Part shown: piece after piece, positions 14,885 to 24,105 of the stretch
How the letters are laid out: every line of letters starts with the position of its first letter
How positions within the stretch are numbered: position 1 is the first letter of the stretch
Notes under the pieces: model-generated
Database searches by the model: none
What the model was told of the DNA's origin: nothing
Seen by the model: only the letters and a program-made list of their open reading frames with translations
Program-made: the position numbers and the translations under genes
Assembly: GCA_016716305.1 (NCBI GenBank)
Contig: JADJWP010000002.1
Coordinates: 1,858,501-1,922,500 of the forward strand
DNA: 64,000 nucleotides
Direction of reading: 5' to 3'
Source of the DNA: Chloracidobacterium sp.
Lineage (GTDB): Bacteria > Acidobacteriota > Blastocatellia > Pyrinomonadales > Pyrinomonadaceae

Positions 14885-17674
14885 CTACTGTAACGGCATG
14901 CCGTTGGTGTCAAGGTAATTGATCTTGCCGCCCCAGCCGTCGATCTCCCGCAATTTGGGTTCAATAACGCTCTTGTCGCCGACGATCAGTATCGCCATCC
15001 TTTCCGGCTGCAGGTAACGGTTCGCAACACGGTTGACATCCGCGAGCGTCACGGCCTGGATCTTGCCGATATACTCATTGAAATACGAATCGGGCAACCC
15101 GTACACAACCAGATTTGCGAGCTGTGCGGCGACCTGACCGTTGGTCTCGAAGCCAGCGGGGTATCGCCTGATCAGGCTTTGTTTGTTGTAATCAAGCTCG
15201 GCCTGCGTTACCGGGATCGAACCGCGGATGCCGTTCAGCTCTTTCATGAACTCCATCACCGATTCTTTTGTAACGGCCGTCTGGACGTCAGCCGAAGCCT
15301 CGAACGGGCCTGCACCGCGTCGGAAACCCCAATTCGTCCGTGCGCCATAGGTATAGCCCTTGTCCTCACGGAGATTCATGTTCACGCGTGCCGAAAACTG
15401 GCCGCCGAGTATTGAGTTCATGACCGACAGCGGAAAGAAGTCGGGGTTATCGCGGGAAACACCTACTTGGCCGATCGAGACGACCGACTGTGCCGCACCG
15501 GGCTTGTCAATGATGTAGATACCCGGCTTATCGAACTCCTTTGGCTGTGGGACCGAGGCCGATGGCACGTCAGCCGGCTTCCAGTCCTTGAACGCCTCTT
15601 CGAGCTTTTTGGTCAATTCATCGGTCCTGAAGTCGCCAACGACGATGAGGGTCGAGTTATTCGGCCTGTAATATGTCGAGTAAAATGCCTCGATCTCGGC
15701 CTTTGTGATCGCCTTTATCGATGCCTCGTCACCCTGAAGCGAACGTCCATACGGATGGTCGCCGTAGAGCAGCTTGTTGTAAGCAACATTGGCTATCGCG
15801 TTCGGATTATCCTTTCGCTGAATGAAGCCGACCAGGTCGCGGCGGCGGCGGGTTTCGATCTCGTCTGCCGGATACGCCGGATTGACGATGACATCTGAAA
15901 ATATCTCGAGCGCTTTGTCGAGATTTTTTGTCAACGTCTGGATCGACGCATTCGCCGAATCCCAGTTCGAACCTGTTCCGAGATTTGCGCCGATCGCTTG
16001 CAGCTGATTGGCGATCTCAACGGCCGATCGCGTCTTTGTCCCGTCATCGATCAATGCAGCGGTTAGATAAGCCAGCCCGCTTCGGTTCGCGGGGTCGGCC
16101 GATCCTCCGGCATTGACGACAAGATTCATCGAGATGATCGGCAACTCGGAGCTTCGAACCATCCAGACATTCAGACCGTTTGAAAGCTTTTGCTTTTCTA
16201 TCGAAGGCAGTGTGAGCTTCGGATCGGCCTGTGGTTTAGGAAGGTTTGCCGAATAGTCGACCTTTTTGACGTCGTCTTTCTTCTGCGCCGTCGAGGTCGG
16301 CTGATTTACCGCCCCTCCGCGTTGGGATGCAGCTCTATCCTTTCGCGGAACGAACTGCATTACAAAGCGGTCGGGTGTCAAATACGTTTTCGCAACACGC
16401 TGAACATCGGCGGCCGTGACGCGGCGGTACCGATCAAGATCGGCCTGAAAATAGTTCGGCTTGCCAGTATAGGTCGCGTAGCCGTTGAGCGAATCTGCCT
16501 TTCCGAGGACGTTCTGCATTCCGAAGATGGTCTGGGCCTCGATCGAATTGATCGCCCGGTTCATCTCGTCAGCCGAAGGTGCCTCGCCCTTGATCCGTTC
16601 CAGTTCCGCGTTGATCTCTTTTTCGATCTCGTCAAGCGTCTTGCCCGGGCGTGCCGTCGATTGAACGATCACCATACCGCCGACCTCGAGCGCATAGTTG
16701 AATGAGGACGCATCTTGAGCCAACTGCTTACCGTAGACCAAATTGCTCTGAAGCCTTGAACCGCGACCGCTGGAAAGGATATAGGTCAGGATGTCGAGCG
16801 CCGGTTCATCCGCCGAATACGCTGGCGATCCGGTCCAAACCATGTAAAGCCGCGGCAGCTGCACCGAATCCTCATACGTTTTACGGACCTCGCCGTTAAG
16901 CTTGGGCATCGAAGGCGTTGGCCGTTTGATCGGTTCACCCGCCGGGATCGGGCCAAAGTACTTCTCGACCCATGCCCTTGCCTGTTTTTCGTCAAAATCG
17001 CCCGCGATCGTCAGCGACGCATTATTCGGAACGTAATATTGACGGAAAAACGCCTTTACGTCGTCCATCGATGCCGCCGAGAGGTCTTCAAGCGATCCGA
17101 TCGTGGTCCAGTTGTATGGGTGATCTTTCGGGTGGATCTCGGCGAAAATTTTCTCGAATGCCGTTCCGTAGGGTTGATTGTCGTATCGCTGTCGGCGTTC
17201 ATTCTTTACAACGTCACGCTGATTATCGAGTTTCTCCTGCGTCATCGCTTCAAGAAGCCCGCCCATTCGGTCTGCTTCCATAAAAAGAGCCAGCTCAAGA
17301 AAATTCGACGGCAACGCCTGGAAGTAGTTCGTCCGGTCAGGGTTGGTCGAACCGTTGATGGTCGCCCCAACTTCCTGAAGCGGCTTGAAGTAATCCTGAT
17401 TATAATTCTTCGAACCCTGGAACATCATGTGTTCGAAGAGATGGGCAAAGCCGGTCCTTCCGACAACTTCGTTCTTCGATCCAACGTGATACCAAAGATT
17501 CACGGCTACGATCGGGGTCGATCTGTCCTCATGCAGGATAACCCGCAGCCCATTTTTCAACTTATATTCCTTGACCTTCAACGTAGGAAGCTGATCGGCC
17601 TTTTGCGCCGTGATACTCAGAGACGTCATTAGCGTGAGAGCGAGACAGCCTGCGATAATTCCTTTCAAACGCAT
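14885..17674 (-). CDS. exported M16 zinc peptidase (two-domain, insulinase-like)
   Basis: A 929-residue protein with signal peptide (MRLKGIIAGCLALTLMTSLS) and two M16 halves. The N-terminal half has the inverted zinc motif HLFEH (H78, E81, H82) and downstream acidic residues (VKNERRQRYDNQPYG); the C-terminal half (from about residue 490, QKLSNGLNVWMV) lacks HxxEH and carries the usual R/Y-type substrate-binding features (YTYGARTNWGF). This is the standard active/inactive pairing of PqqL/YmxG-like peptidases. Aaggag precedes the start. It lies downstream of the anti-sigma gene, separated by a terminator-like hairpin. Substrate unknown; periplasmic peptide degradation is likely. Confidence 0.9.
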   Translation of the reverse strand: MRLKGIIAGCLALTLMTSLSITAQKADQLPTLKVKEYKLKNGLRVILHEDRSTPIVAVNLWYHVGSKNEVVGRTGFAHLFEHMMFQGSKNYNQDYFKPLQEVGATINGSTNPDRTNYFQALPSNFLELALFMEADRMGGLLEAMTQEKLDNQRDVVKNERRQRYDNQPYGTAFEKIFAEIHPKDHPYNWTTIGSLEDLSAASMDDVKAFFRQYYVPNNASLTIAGDFDEKQARAWVEKYFGPIPAGEPIKRPTPSMPKLNGEVRKTYEDSVQLPRLYMVWTGSPAYSADEPALDILTYILSSGRGSRLQSNLVYGKQLAQDASSFNYALEVGGMVIVQSTARPGKTLDEIEKEINAELERIKGEAPSADEMNRAINSIEAQTIFGMQNVLGKADSLNGYATYTGKPNYFQADLDRYRRVTAADVQRVAKTYLTPDRFVMQFVPRKDRAASQRGGAVNQPTSTAQKKDDVKKVDYSANLPKPQADPKLTLPSIEKQKLSNGLNVWMVRSSELPIISMNLVVNAGGSADPANRSGLAYLTAALIDDGTKTRSAVEIANQLQAIGANLGTGSNWDSANASIQTLTKNLDKALEIFSDVIVNPAYPADEIETRRRRDLVGFIQRKDNPNAIANVAYNKLLYGDHPYGRSLQGDEASIKAITKAEIEAFYSTYYRPNNSTLIVVGDFRTDELTKKLEEAFKDWKPADVPSASVPQPKEFDKPGIYIIDKPGAAQSVVSIGQVGVSRDNPDFFPLSVMNSILGGQFSARVNMNLREDKGYTYGARTNWGFRRGAGPFEASADVQTAVTKESVMEFMKELNGIRGSIPVTQAELDYNKQSLIRRYPAGFETNGQVAAQLANLVVYGLPDSYFNEYIGKIQAVTLADVNRVANRYLQPERMAILIVGDKSVIEPKLREIDGWGGKINYLDTNGMPLQ

Positions 17675-17709
17675 TTTTAACTCCTTGAAGTTTGTTTAGA
17701 TAAAGAAAG

Positions 17710-17758
17710 CGACACCTTCACAATTACTCGTAAAACCGCGAGCAATGAGAAGGTGGCG
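17710..17758 (-). terminator. probable terminator of the sigma/anti-sigma operon
   Basis: Arms cgacaccttc (17710-17719) and gaaggtggcg (17749-17758) pair at nine of ten positions, with an inner ctcg/cgag stem; the minus-strand transcript then reads ctttcttta. It separates the anti-sigma gene from the M16 gene. Confidence 0.6.
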
Positions 17759-17782
17759 TCTGATTAAAATTTTTTACGAAGC

Positions 17783-18649
17783 TCAGCTGGTCGCAGTTTC
17801 AGTTTTCGCCAGAGCAGCGATCTTTTCACGGCTCGAAACCACAACACCACCTGGCTTTTCGATCGTCACTGCAAAGACCTTCGGGTCCTTTGTGACGAGC
17901 TTTGCCTTGATCGGGACGATCACCTCGCCATCAGCGGTCACGTCAAATACACCGCCGTCCTTCGGATGCGGCTCCAATTTGCCGTCCTCAAATATCCAGA
18001 GCTGATACGTTTCCTTCGTCGGATCGTTCTTCGGCAGCCCGCGAAAACGCATGTAGCCTTCCTGCTTGGCGTCGCTCCAGACAACATCGCCCGAGATCTC
18101 TTCGATCTCTTTGACGTTGCCTTTTCCCCAGTTCGCTCTCCGCACTTCGGCACCTGCTGCTATCAGAGCTTCACGAAGTTGGGCAAGCGATGGGGCAACA
18201 GACTGCGTCGCCGACGGCTTTGGACCCTCAGAAATGATCGTTTGCTGACGGGTCGTGAATATGTTTACCGCGAGAGCGACACAGGCAGCGGTCGCAACTG
18301 CCCATCCGAGCCAATTCCACATCGAACCCTTTGCTTCGGACTCGACCTGAACGGGACGTCTCGGAGCGGTAAAGATATTCTCTTCCACCGGATCAGCGGC
18401 AGCATTCGATCCGACAAAATTCATCGCGTTCGCTGCGATCTTTGACTCAAGATGAGCCGGCATCGGCTCGATCTTATCTATTCCGGCAAGGCTGATCATC
18501 GCCGCCGTCAATTCTAACGCTTGCGAATCCATACTGCTATCCGCATCCTCACCATACTTCGCGAGTTCGGCTGCTTCGGCATCGGTAAGGCCGAAAACCG
18601 CCTTGTTACAAAGAAGGTCGATCATCGCTTCATCCATATCTTTTTTCAT
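17783..18649 (-). CDS. RskA-like anti-sigma factor
   Basis: A 288-residue membrane protein: cytoplasmic N-terminal part (1-110) with an anti-sigma-like helix set (DLLCNKAVFGLTDAEAAELA), one membrane segment (about 111-131) and an extracytoplasmic RskA-type domain (YMRFRGLPKNDPTKETYQLW and VTIEKPGGVVVSS). Its start overlaps the sigma factor stop by four bases, the usual coupled arrangement. RskA-type proteins hold an ECF sigma at the membrane until regulated proteolysis frees it. The zinc-binding H-x3-C-x2-C motif is absent, as in RskA. The inducing signal is not visible. Confidence 0.85.
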   Translation of the reverse strand: MKKDMDEAMIDLLCNKAVFGLTDAEAAELAKYGEDADSSMDSQALELTAAMISLAGIDKIEPMPAHLESKIAANAMNFVGSNAAADPVEENIFTAPRRPVQVESEAKGSMWNWLGWAVATAACVALAVNIFTTRQQTIISEGPKPSATQSVAPSLAQLREALIAAGAEVRRANWGKGNVKEIEEISGDVVWSDAKQEGYMRFRGLPKNDPTKETYQLWIFEDGKLEPHPKDGGVFDVTADGEVIVPIKAKLVTKDPKVFAVTIEKPGGVVVSSREKIAALAKTETATS

Positions 18650-19215
18650 ACGGCGACCTCCTTCATAGAATCCGAACCGCCTAATCCTAAAACTTCCCTT
18701 GCTTGTAATAGTCCACGCCTTGCGTGGGTCTTAACCGTTCCCAACGGCATTCCGGTAGCGTCTGCGATCTCCTGATGCGACAACCCGTGGATGATCGACA
18801 ACTGAAGCACCTGTCGCTGTTCAGGACGCAACAATTTCAAAGCCTTGAATGCCTCACTTGCTTCGACCATCGTCTGCATCTGCTTGTCGGCCCGGTCAGC
18901 AGGCTCAGCCAGAACGTCTTCTAACGAATCGGCAGAGATTCGACGCTGAGTGAACCGTATTCGGTCGATCAGCCGTCGCCTGGCGATCATCGCTATGAAC
19001 GTTGTTTCGGACGATTGACCGGGGTCGAAACGCCCGGCATTCTTCCAAACATCGACAAATATCTCCTGAACTGCATCTTCCGCATCGTCAGAATTTCTCA
19101 ACATTCGTCGCGCCAACGACCAGACTAGCCCGCCATAAGTCTTCAGGCACTCCTGAACGGCGTTCTGGTCTCCGCTGGCGATTCTTTTTAAGATAGCTTC
19201 AGCCACAGTATTCAA
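18646..19215 (-). CDS. ECF RNA polymerase sigma factor (SigK/RpoE-like)
   Basis: A 189-residue ECF sigma factor. Region 2 is seen as LVWSLARRMLRNSDDAEDAV followed by QEIFVDVWKNAGRFDP; region 4 as LRPEQRQVLQLSIIHGLSHQ then EIADATGMPLGTVKTHARRG, the -35-binding helix-turn-helix. The first codon of the open frame is TTG; an in-frame GTG three codons later (19206) is the alternative, and no strong ribosome site decides. It is coupled to the RskA-like gene downstream. Target promoters are not identified here. Confidence 0.9.
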   Translation of the reverse strand: MNTVAEAILKRIASGDQNAVQECLKTYGGLVWSLARRMLRNSDDAEDAVQEIFVDVWKNAGRFDPGQSSETTFIAMIARRRLIDRIRFTQRRISADSLEDVLAEPADRADKQMQTMVEASEAFKALKLLRPEQRQVLQLSIIHGLSHQEIADATGMPLGTVKTHARRGLLQAREVLGLGGSDSMKEVAV

Positions 19216-19375
19216 ATCAGATCTGATACCTATAAGCTACCTTATTTCAACATTACCTGCCAAGTGCGCTCCGGCAACCCAGCGGCAAAAAGCTTCGGTC
19301 GAGGGCGTCGCTCATCGCGTTCGCTCTCAATCTAAGTCTTCGCAAAGAATAGAAGATCGGTTTCAAAACAGAACT

Positions 19376-19828
19376 TTATCGTGAGACCACGCGTGAGGTA
19401 ATAAATACGGTGAGAAGCCCAAGCGTGGAAGCCGCCGATACGAGACAAAACTGACAAAAAGCGCCGATCACGAAACCCTGCAGATAAAGCAGCCATAACG
19501 TGACGGCCGACATGATCACGGCCTGTAAACCAAAAAGGTTCCAAGCCACGCGGTTTCCGAAGGCCGCGAGGATGGCCAACGAAAACGCCGCGAAATAAGC
19601 CGCCGCACCGATAGCGGCGATCGGGACCCCGGCGAATGCCGCATAGGCGCTCGTCAGCACCTTTTCACAGCCCTCGATCAAACTGCACGGGACCGGCTCG
19701 TCGGTATAGTGCTTTACCGTTAAGTAGACCGAATCGGCGAGGCCGACAAACGCGATCAACGAAGCGAGAACCGGCATTTTTGCGATTGGCTCAGCTGAGG
19801 TCTCGGTCAGGTCGAGGGCTTCGTTCAT
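19376..19828 (-). CDS. vitamin K epoxide reductase (VKOR) family protein
   Basis: A 150-residue inner-membrane protein with about four to five helices and the VKOR cysteine pattern: loop pair C48 and C54 (PCSLIEGC) and active-site C-x-x-C at 125-128 (FCQFC). Bacterial VKORs reoxidise a DsbA-like partner and pass electrons to quinone. Its start overlaps the stop of a DsbA-like gene by four bases, which strongly supports that pairing; in other bacteria the two are sometimes fused. Last gene of the dxs run. Confidence 0.9.
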   Translation of the reverse strand: MNEALDLTETSAEPIAKMPVLASLIAFVGLADSVYLTVKHYTDEPVPCSLIEGCEKVLTSAYAAFAGVPIAAIGAAAYFAAFSLAILAAFGNRVAWNLFGLQAVIMSAVTLWLLYLQGFVIGAFCQFCLVSAASTLGLLTVFITSRVVSR

Positions 19829-20607
19829 TTAGCGTTCGATGGAGCGGCAGGCGGTGGAGCCGCCGCATTCTGTATCTCTGCGTCGATCAGTCGGCGAAGC
19901 GAGGCGATGTTGATCTCCTGATAAGGGACCGCCTGCCCGTTGATAAAGACGGTCGGCGTTGACGTAATGCCCAATGCCCTTCCGCGGCTTATGTCCTGGT
20001 TTACCCTTTCTTTGGTCTGAAGCCCGGCGAGGTCGCTCTTGAACTTTTCCACATCCATGCCCAGGTTCGTCGCGTATTGGGCCCACAACTCACGATAATT
20101 GGGATTTCCGGTCCATGTTCCCTGATTTCGAAAAAGCTGATCCTGCATCTGCCAGAATTTGCCTTGTAATCCTGCTGCCTCGGTCGCTGCTGCAGCATCA
20201 TACGATTTATCGTGGCCTGCGATCTGCAGCGGGTAATGGCGAAAGATGAAACGAAAATTCTTGTTTCCCGCATATGCCGACTGCAGTTCTTTCATGACCG
20301 GGTGCACGCTTGCACAAGCCCCGCACTGGTAATCGGCAAATTCCTCGACCGTCACGGCAGCTGTCGGTGATCCGAGCATATTGACGCCGACTGCCGCGCC
20401 GCTTGGTGCATTCACGGGGGCGGTCTGGGGCCGGGCGGCATTGGTCACACCGGCGCGGTTTGCGTCAGTCGCCGTTCGTGGTTTGCTCGACGTGTTGTAA
20501 AGCCATATCCCGCCCAATACGACCACGACAAAAGCGATCGCGATGATCGAAAGTGGGAGGCCTGAGTTCTTCTTAGCCTTTTTCGATTGGTTGTTTTTCT
20601 CTGTCAT
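19825..20607 (-). CDS. membrane-anchored DsbA-like thioredoxin-fold oxidoreductase
   Basis: A 260-residue protein: short basic cytoplasmic tail, one membrane anchor (about 18-37), a Pro/Ala linker (about 55-72) and a DsbA/thioredoxin_4 domain with active site C95-G-A-C98 and the cis-proline motif in ITSTPTVFI. It would introduce disulfides into exported proteins and be reoxidised by the VKOR protein encoded next. Starts three bases after the dxs stop, so all three genes probably share a transcript. Confidence 0.9.
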   Translation of the reverse strand: MTEKNNQSKKAKKNSGLPLSIIAIAFVVVVLGGIWLYNTSSKPRTATDANRAGVTNAARPQTAPVNAPSGAAVGVNMLGSPTAAVTVEEFADYQCGACASVHPVMKELQSAYAGNKNFRFIFRHYPLQIAGHDKSYDAAAATEAAGLQGKFWQMQDQLFRNQGTWTGNPNYRELWAQYATNLGMDVEKFKSDLAGLQTKERVNQDISRGRALGITSTPTVFINGQAVPYQEINIASLRRLIDAEIQNAAAPPPAAPSNAK

Positions 20608-20610
20608 TGG

Positions 20611-22539
20611 TTATTTGACTGCCCTTAGAGGCTTGCGGCGCCCTTTACTCGAAACGGCATCCGCAGCCGCTTCTTTCGCCTTTTGATATATGCCGTCAGC
20701 ATCGAGGCCGTATTTCGCCAATAGCAGCTTGGCATCGCCGTGCGTAACAATGCGGTCCGGCACACCCATTCTGACGATCTTGACGGTGTCCTGCAGCCCA
20801 AGAAGTTCGAGGGTCTCGATCACGGCAGAACCGAACCCGCCGGCAAGATAAGCTTCTTCGACCGTAACGATCACGCGATGAGTCTCGGCAAGTCGCCCGA
20901 TCAGTTTTTCGTCGATCGGCTTTGCGTAGCGTGCATTGATAACCATCGCCTCGATGCCTTCCTTAGCGAGGCTGCCGGCCGCCTCGAGCGACGGATTGAC
21001 CATCGATCCATATGCCAAGATCGCAATGTCATCTCCCTCGCGAAGAACTTCTGCTTTTCCGATCTCTATCTTTTCCGGTTTGCCCGAGATGTCTACGCCA
21101 AATCCGTTTCCTCTCGGGTAACGGATCGCGGCCGGGCCCGGATGATCTATCGCCGTAAGCATCATATCCCGCATCTCGGCTTCGTCCTTCGGGGCCATAA
21201 GTACGATATTCGGGTAACCGCGAAGATATGCTATATCAAGAAGGCCGTGGTGGGTCGGGCCGTCGGCACCGACGATGCCGGCGCGATCCATCGCAAATGT
21301 TACGTTCAGGTCCTGCAGGCAAACGTCATGGATAAGCTGATCAAAACCACGCTGCAGGAACGTCGAATAGATCGCCGCAACCGGTTTCATACCTTCACAG
21401 GCCATACCGGCACAGAAGGTCACGGCGTGCTGTTCGGCGATACCGACATCATAGGCCCTGTCCGGGAACTTCTCGAGTATCTTATCAACGCCGGTGCCAT
21501 CGGGCATTGCCGCGGTCAAAGCGACAATGCTCTCGTCCCGTTCCATCAGTTCGCACATCGTCTCGCCGAAGACCTGCGTGTAGGTCGGAGCAGCGGCCGA
21601 ACTCGATTTGTGCGGAAGACCGGTCTTCGGGTCGAACGGGCCCGTAGCATGATAGGCGTAATAATTCTTTTCAGGGTTCGGAAAGCCTTTACCTTTCGTT
21701 GTCAAAGCATGAACGATCACCGGCCCGTCGTCGACCTTTTTCGCCTCCTGAAGCGCCCGTACGAGCATCGAAACGTTGTGGCCATCGACATAGCCGATGT
21801 ATTTGAAACCGAGTTCGTTGACGAGTGCACCGGGAAGAACCGCGGCGGCTATCGCATCCTTAAAGGATTTAGCCGCCCGTCTCAGCGATTCGCCAATACC
21901 CGGAACGCTTTCCAGAGCGTCGCCGATCTCTTCTTTCAAATGCTGGTAACTTTGTGCTTCTTTGATCCGGTTCAGGTAACCGCTTAACGCTCCTACGGCC
22001 GGCGCGATCGACATCTCGTTGTCGTTCAGAAGTACGATCAGCCTCGACTTGAGATGCCCTGCCTGATTGATCGCCTCCATCGCCATTCCGCCTGCAAGAC
22101 TCGAATCGCCGATCAACGCGCAAACGTGAAAATCCTCGCCCTTGTGATCACGGGCGACGGCCATTCCCAATGCAGCCGAGATCGAGGTCGAGGCGTGGCC
22201 CGCGCCGAACGTGTCGTATTCCGATTCGTCGCGTCGTAAAAAGCCTGAAAGTCCGCCGTACTGCTTTATCGTGTGCAATTCGTCTCTGCGGCCGGTAAGT
22301 ATCTTGTGTGCATATGCCTGATGCCCGACATCCCAGACCAAGCGGTCATTCGGTGTGTCGAAGACGTAATGCATCGCGACCGCAAGTTCGACGGCGCCAA
22401 GCGAAGCACCTGTGTGCCCGCCAACGCGTGAACAGGTATCGATAATGAACTGCCGCACCTCGTCGGCCACTTCCTGCAGGTCGTCGATCCTAAGTTGTCT
22501 GAGGTCTGCCGGCGAGTTTATCTCGGATAAAAATCTCAT
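20611..22539 (-). CDS. dxs: 1-deoxy-D-xylulose-5-phosphate synthase
   Basis: A 642-residue thiamine-diphosphate enzyme that condenses pyruvate and glyceraldehyde 3-phosphate, the first step of the MEP isoprenoid pathway. Seen: N-terminal GGHTGASLGAVELAVAMHYV, the ThDP/Mg motif starting GDSSLAGGMAMEAIN and ending LNDNEMSIAP, the pyrimidine-binding half from about residue 330 (GIAEQHAVTFCAGMA) and the transketolase C domain. The ATG at 22539 (MRFLSEINSP) fits the family; upstream GTG/ATG codons in frame fall in the promoter. First gene of the dxs - dsbA-like - VKOR run. Confidence 0.96.
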   Translation of the reverse strand: MRFLSEINSPADLRQLRIDDLQEVADEVRQFIIDTCSRVGGHTGASLGAVELAVAMHYVFDTPNDRLVWDVGHQAYAHKILTGRRDELHTIKQYGGLSGFLRRDESEYDTFGAGHASTSISAALGMAVARDHKGEDFHVCALIGDSSLAGGMAMEAINQAGHLKSRLIVLLNDNEMSIAPAVGALSGYLNRIKEAQSYQHLKEEIGDALESVPGIGESLRRAAKSFKDAIAAAVLPGALVNELGFKYIGYVDGHNVSMLVRALQEAKKVDDGPVIVHALTTKGKGFPNPEKNYYAYHATGPFDPKTGLPHKSSSAAAPTYTQVFGETMCELMERDESIVALTAAMPDGTGVDKILEKFPDRAYDVGIAEQHAVTFCAGMACEGMKPVAAIYSTFLQRGFDQLIHDVCLQDLNVTFAMDRAGIVGADGPTHHGLLDIAYLRGYPNIVLMAPKDEAEMRDMMLTAIDHPGPAAIRYPRGNGFGVDISGKPEKIEIGKAEVLREGDDIAILAYGSMVNPSLEAAGSLAKEGIEAMVINARYAKPIDEKLIGRLAETHRVIVTVEEAYLAGGFGSAVIETLELLGLQDTVKIVRMGVPDRIVTHGDAKLLLAKYGLDADGIYQKAKEAAADAVSSKGRRKPLRAVK

Positions 22540-22576
22540 TGTTGTTCTACTTGTTGGAACTTCGTCCAAAGTCCGC

Positions 22577-22606
22577 ATTTTAGCCTTTTGCACGTTGATT
22601 GTTCAA
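22577..22606 (-). promoter_or_regulatory. sigma-70-like promoter of dxs
   Basis: Minus strand: TTGAAC (22606-22601), spacer 18, TAAAAT (22582-22577), about 38 bases before the chosen dxs ATG. Its position argues against the longer in-frame starts at 22593 and 22578. Confidence 0.5.
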
Positions 22607-22742
22607 TGTGCCGGCCGTATTTGTTTCGTCGCGAAGCCGCGTTCGGTTTACATTTCTTTACAAGAACTTTCGGCCAAACCTCACCGGGATTCATCCTAGT
22701 AATCGAGGGCGAAAGCCGAAATAAATGAAAAGAGGTAAAAAA

Positions 22743-23321
22743 ATGTCATTAAGATCAAAATTCTTCTCGGGCGTGGCAGTGGCTGTCGCCGCAACAGCAT
22801 TCTCGGTCGCCGGGATCGCCCAGGAAAAGGTGGAAAGATCGCCGGAGGCCGGCCAGAAGAAAGAGCGTATGCGTGGCGAAGGCTTCGGCAAAGGCATGCG
22901 CGATGGACACGGTAAGGGAATGCGCGGCGGGAAACACGGTGGTTTTGGCCTGCGCGGTATCGAACTTACCGAGGCTCAAAAAGAACAGCTCAAGGCGATC
23001 CGTGAGGCAAACAAGCCCGATCCGGCAATTCGCGAGGAAATGAAGACCATCATGATGGCTCGCCGCGACGGGACGATCACCGAAGAGCAAAAGGCCCGCG
23101 TCCAGACGCTTCGTGCCCAGCAGATGGAAAAGGCCCAAGCCGTACGTGCTCAGGTCGATGCCATCCTGACGCCGGAACAGAAACAGCAGATCGAAACACG
23201 AAAACAGGAGATGCGTCAGAAGATGGAAGAGCGCCGTCAGCAATGGCAGCAGCGACGCGAGGAATTCAAACAGCGGAAGGAAGCTGGCGAAACCAAACCA
23301 GCGGAAAAGCCGGCCATCTAG
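22743..23321 (+). CDS. Spy/CpxP-like LTxxQ periplasmic protein
   Basis: A 192-residue exported protein: signal peptide (MSLRSKFFSGVAVAVAATAF), a His/Gly/Lys-rich segment (GEGFGKGMRDGHGKGMRGGK) that could bind metal, then two LTxxQ-type repeats (LTEAQKEQLKAIR near 78, LTPEQKQQIETRK near 150) in a long charged helix. Spy/CpxP proteins act as periplasmic chaperones or metal-stress sensors. The ATG at 22743 is preferred over 22725 because agagg lies seven bases before it. Its leader shares a 13-base motif with the gene at 3129. Confidence 0.8.
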   Translation: MSLRSKFFSGVAVAVAATAFSVAGIAQEKVERSPEAGQKKERMRGEGFGKGMRDGHGKGMRGGKHGGFGLRGIELTEAQKEQLKAIREANKPDPAIREEMKTIMMARRDGTITEEQKARVQTLRAQQMEKAQAVRAQVDAILTPEQKQQIETRKQEMRQKMEERRQQWQQRREEFKQRKEAGETKPAEKPAI

Positions 23322-23351
23322 TTTACGAACGACGTCCTCCTAAAGACGACT

Positions 23352-23379
23352 AAGCGGGAGCTTCCACTCCCGCTTTTCT
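23352..23379 (+). terminator. intrinsic terminator of the Spy-like gene
   Basis: Perfect 9-base-pair stem aagcgggag (23352-23360)/ctcccgctt (23367-23375), followed by ttctt. Confidence 0.85.
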
Positions 23380-23507
23380 TGTTCGTTCAATCGGGGCGAA
23401 CTCTCTCGCGAACCGACTCAGCGAGGCTTCGCCCGTTCTGTATTTCATACGCATGCCGAGTTTCGCTTAAACCGCACGCTGCCTGCGATGAAATTTCAAA
23501 GCGAAAC

Positions 23508-23532
23508 AAAAAAGACAGCCGCAAGGGCTGCC
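23508..23532 (-). terminator. intrinsic terminator of the DUF948-like/YtxH-like pair
   Basis: Stem gacagcc/ggctgcc (23514-23532) with six A on its left, which gives a U tail on the minus-strand transcript, 30 bases after the stop at 23563. Confidence 0.75.
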
Positions 23533-23562
23533 TTCAATACTCCAATTCCTTTCCGTGCGGCC

Positions 23563-24102
23563 TCAGCCAATGAACATCTCGTCATCGAGATAGACACGGT
23601 CGATCTGTTTCGGCGAGGGTGCAAAAAGAACTTCGAGCCCTTTCTTCACGCCCGCCATGATCGCGGCTATCTCACGCGCCGGCTCGACGATCTTTTGCTG
23701 AACGAAATCGGTTGTGTTGGTGACCTGAAGATGCGTCCTGTCGATCGTACGGCTGACCATTTCTACCTTGTCTCGTGCGACCAGGGCGGTCGACCCGACG
23801 ATGGTTCGCAATTCCGCGACTTCGTCCTTGATCAGTTCCGTCGATTCCGCAAGGTATTTTGTCGCAGTTGAAAGGTTGGCCGAGACCTCAGTAAAATGCA
23901 CCGACATCTCTTTGCCCTGAATGCTGATCGCATCGACCTTAGCGATCAAGGGTTCGACCCTTTCTTCCAGACGATTCACCGTTCCGATAACGCGACGGAC
24001 AATGACCGCAATGGCGATCAGAGAGATCGCCATCACAATAAAACACACCGCGATAACGATCGATGCGATCATCATCCAGAACTGCGGGTCATTCGCATTC
24101 AT
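23563..24102 (-). CDS. DUF948-like membrane-anchored coiled-coil protein
   Basis: A 179-residue protein with one N-terminal membrane helix (about 8-36) and then a long heptad-like helical region (VNRLEERVEPLIAKVDAISI and onward). Layout and sequence flavour match YtxG/DUF948 proteins, which often sit beside YtxH genes in stress-related loci. Here the YtxH-like gene is directly upstream, three bases away. Biochemical role is unknown in the family. Confidence 0.65.
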   Translation of the reverse strand: MNANDPQFWMMIASIVIAVCFIVMAISLIAIAVIVRRVIGTVNRLEERVEPLIAKVDAISIQGKEMSVHFTEVSANLSTATKYLAESTELIKDEVAELRTIVGSTALVARDKVEMVSRTIDRTHLQVTNTTDFVQQKIVEPAREIAAIMAGVKKGLEVLFAPSPKQIDRVYLDDEMFIG

Positions 24103-24105
24103 AGG

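Noticed and set aside
20740..21987. 415-codon open frame antisense to dxs
   Set aside because: It lies wholly inside dxs on the other strand, has no family-like sequence, and such long shadows are common where codon bias avoids stops. Dxs is complete and certain.
23949..23963. Second tRNA-like gggttcgaccc palindrome
   Set aside because: It lies within the DUF948-like coding region, and no cloverleaf can be drawn.
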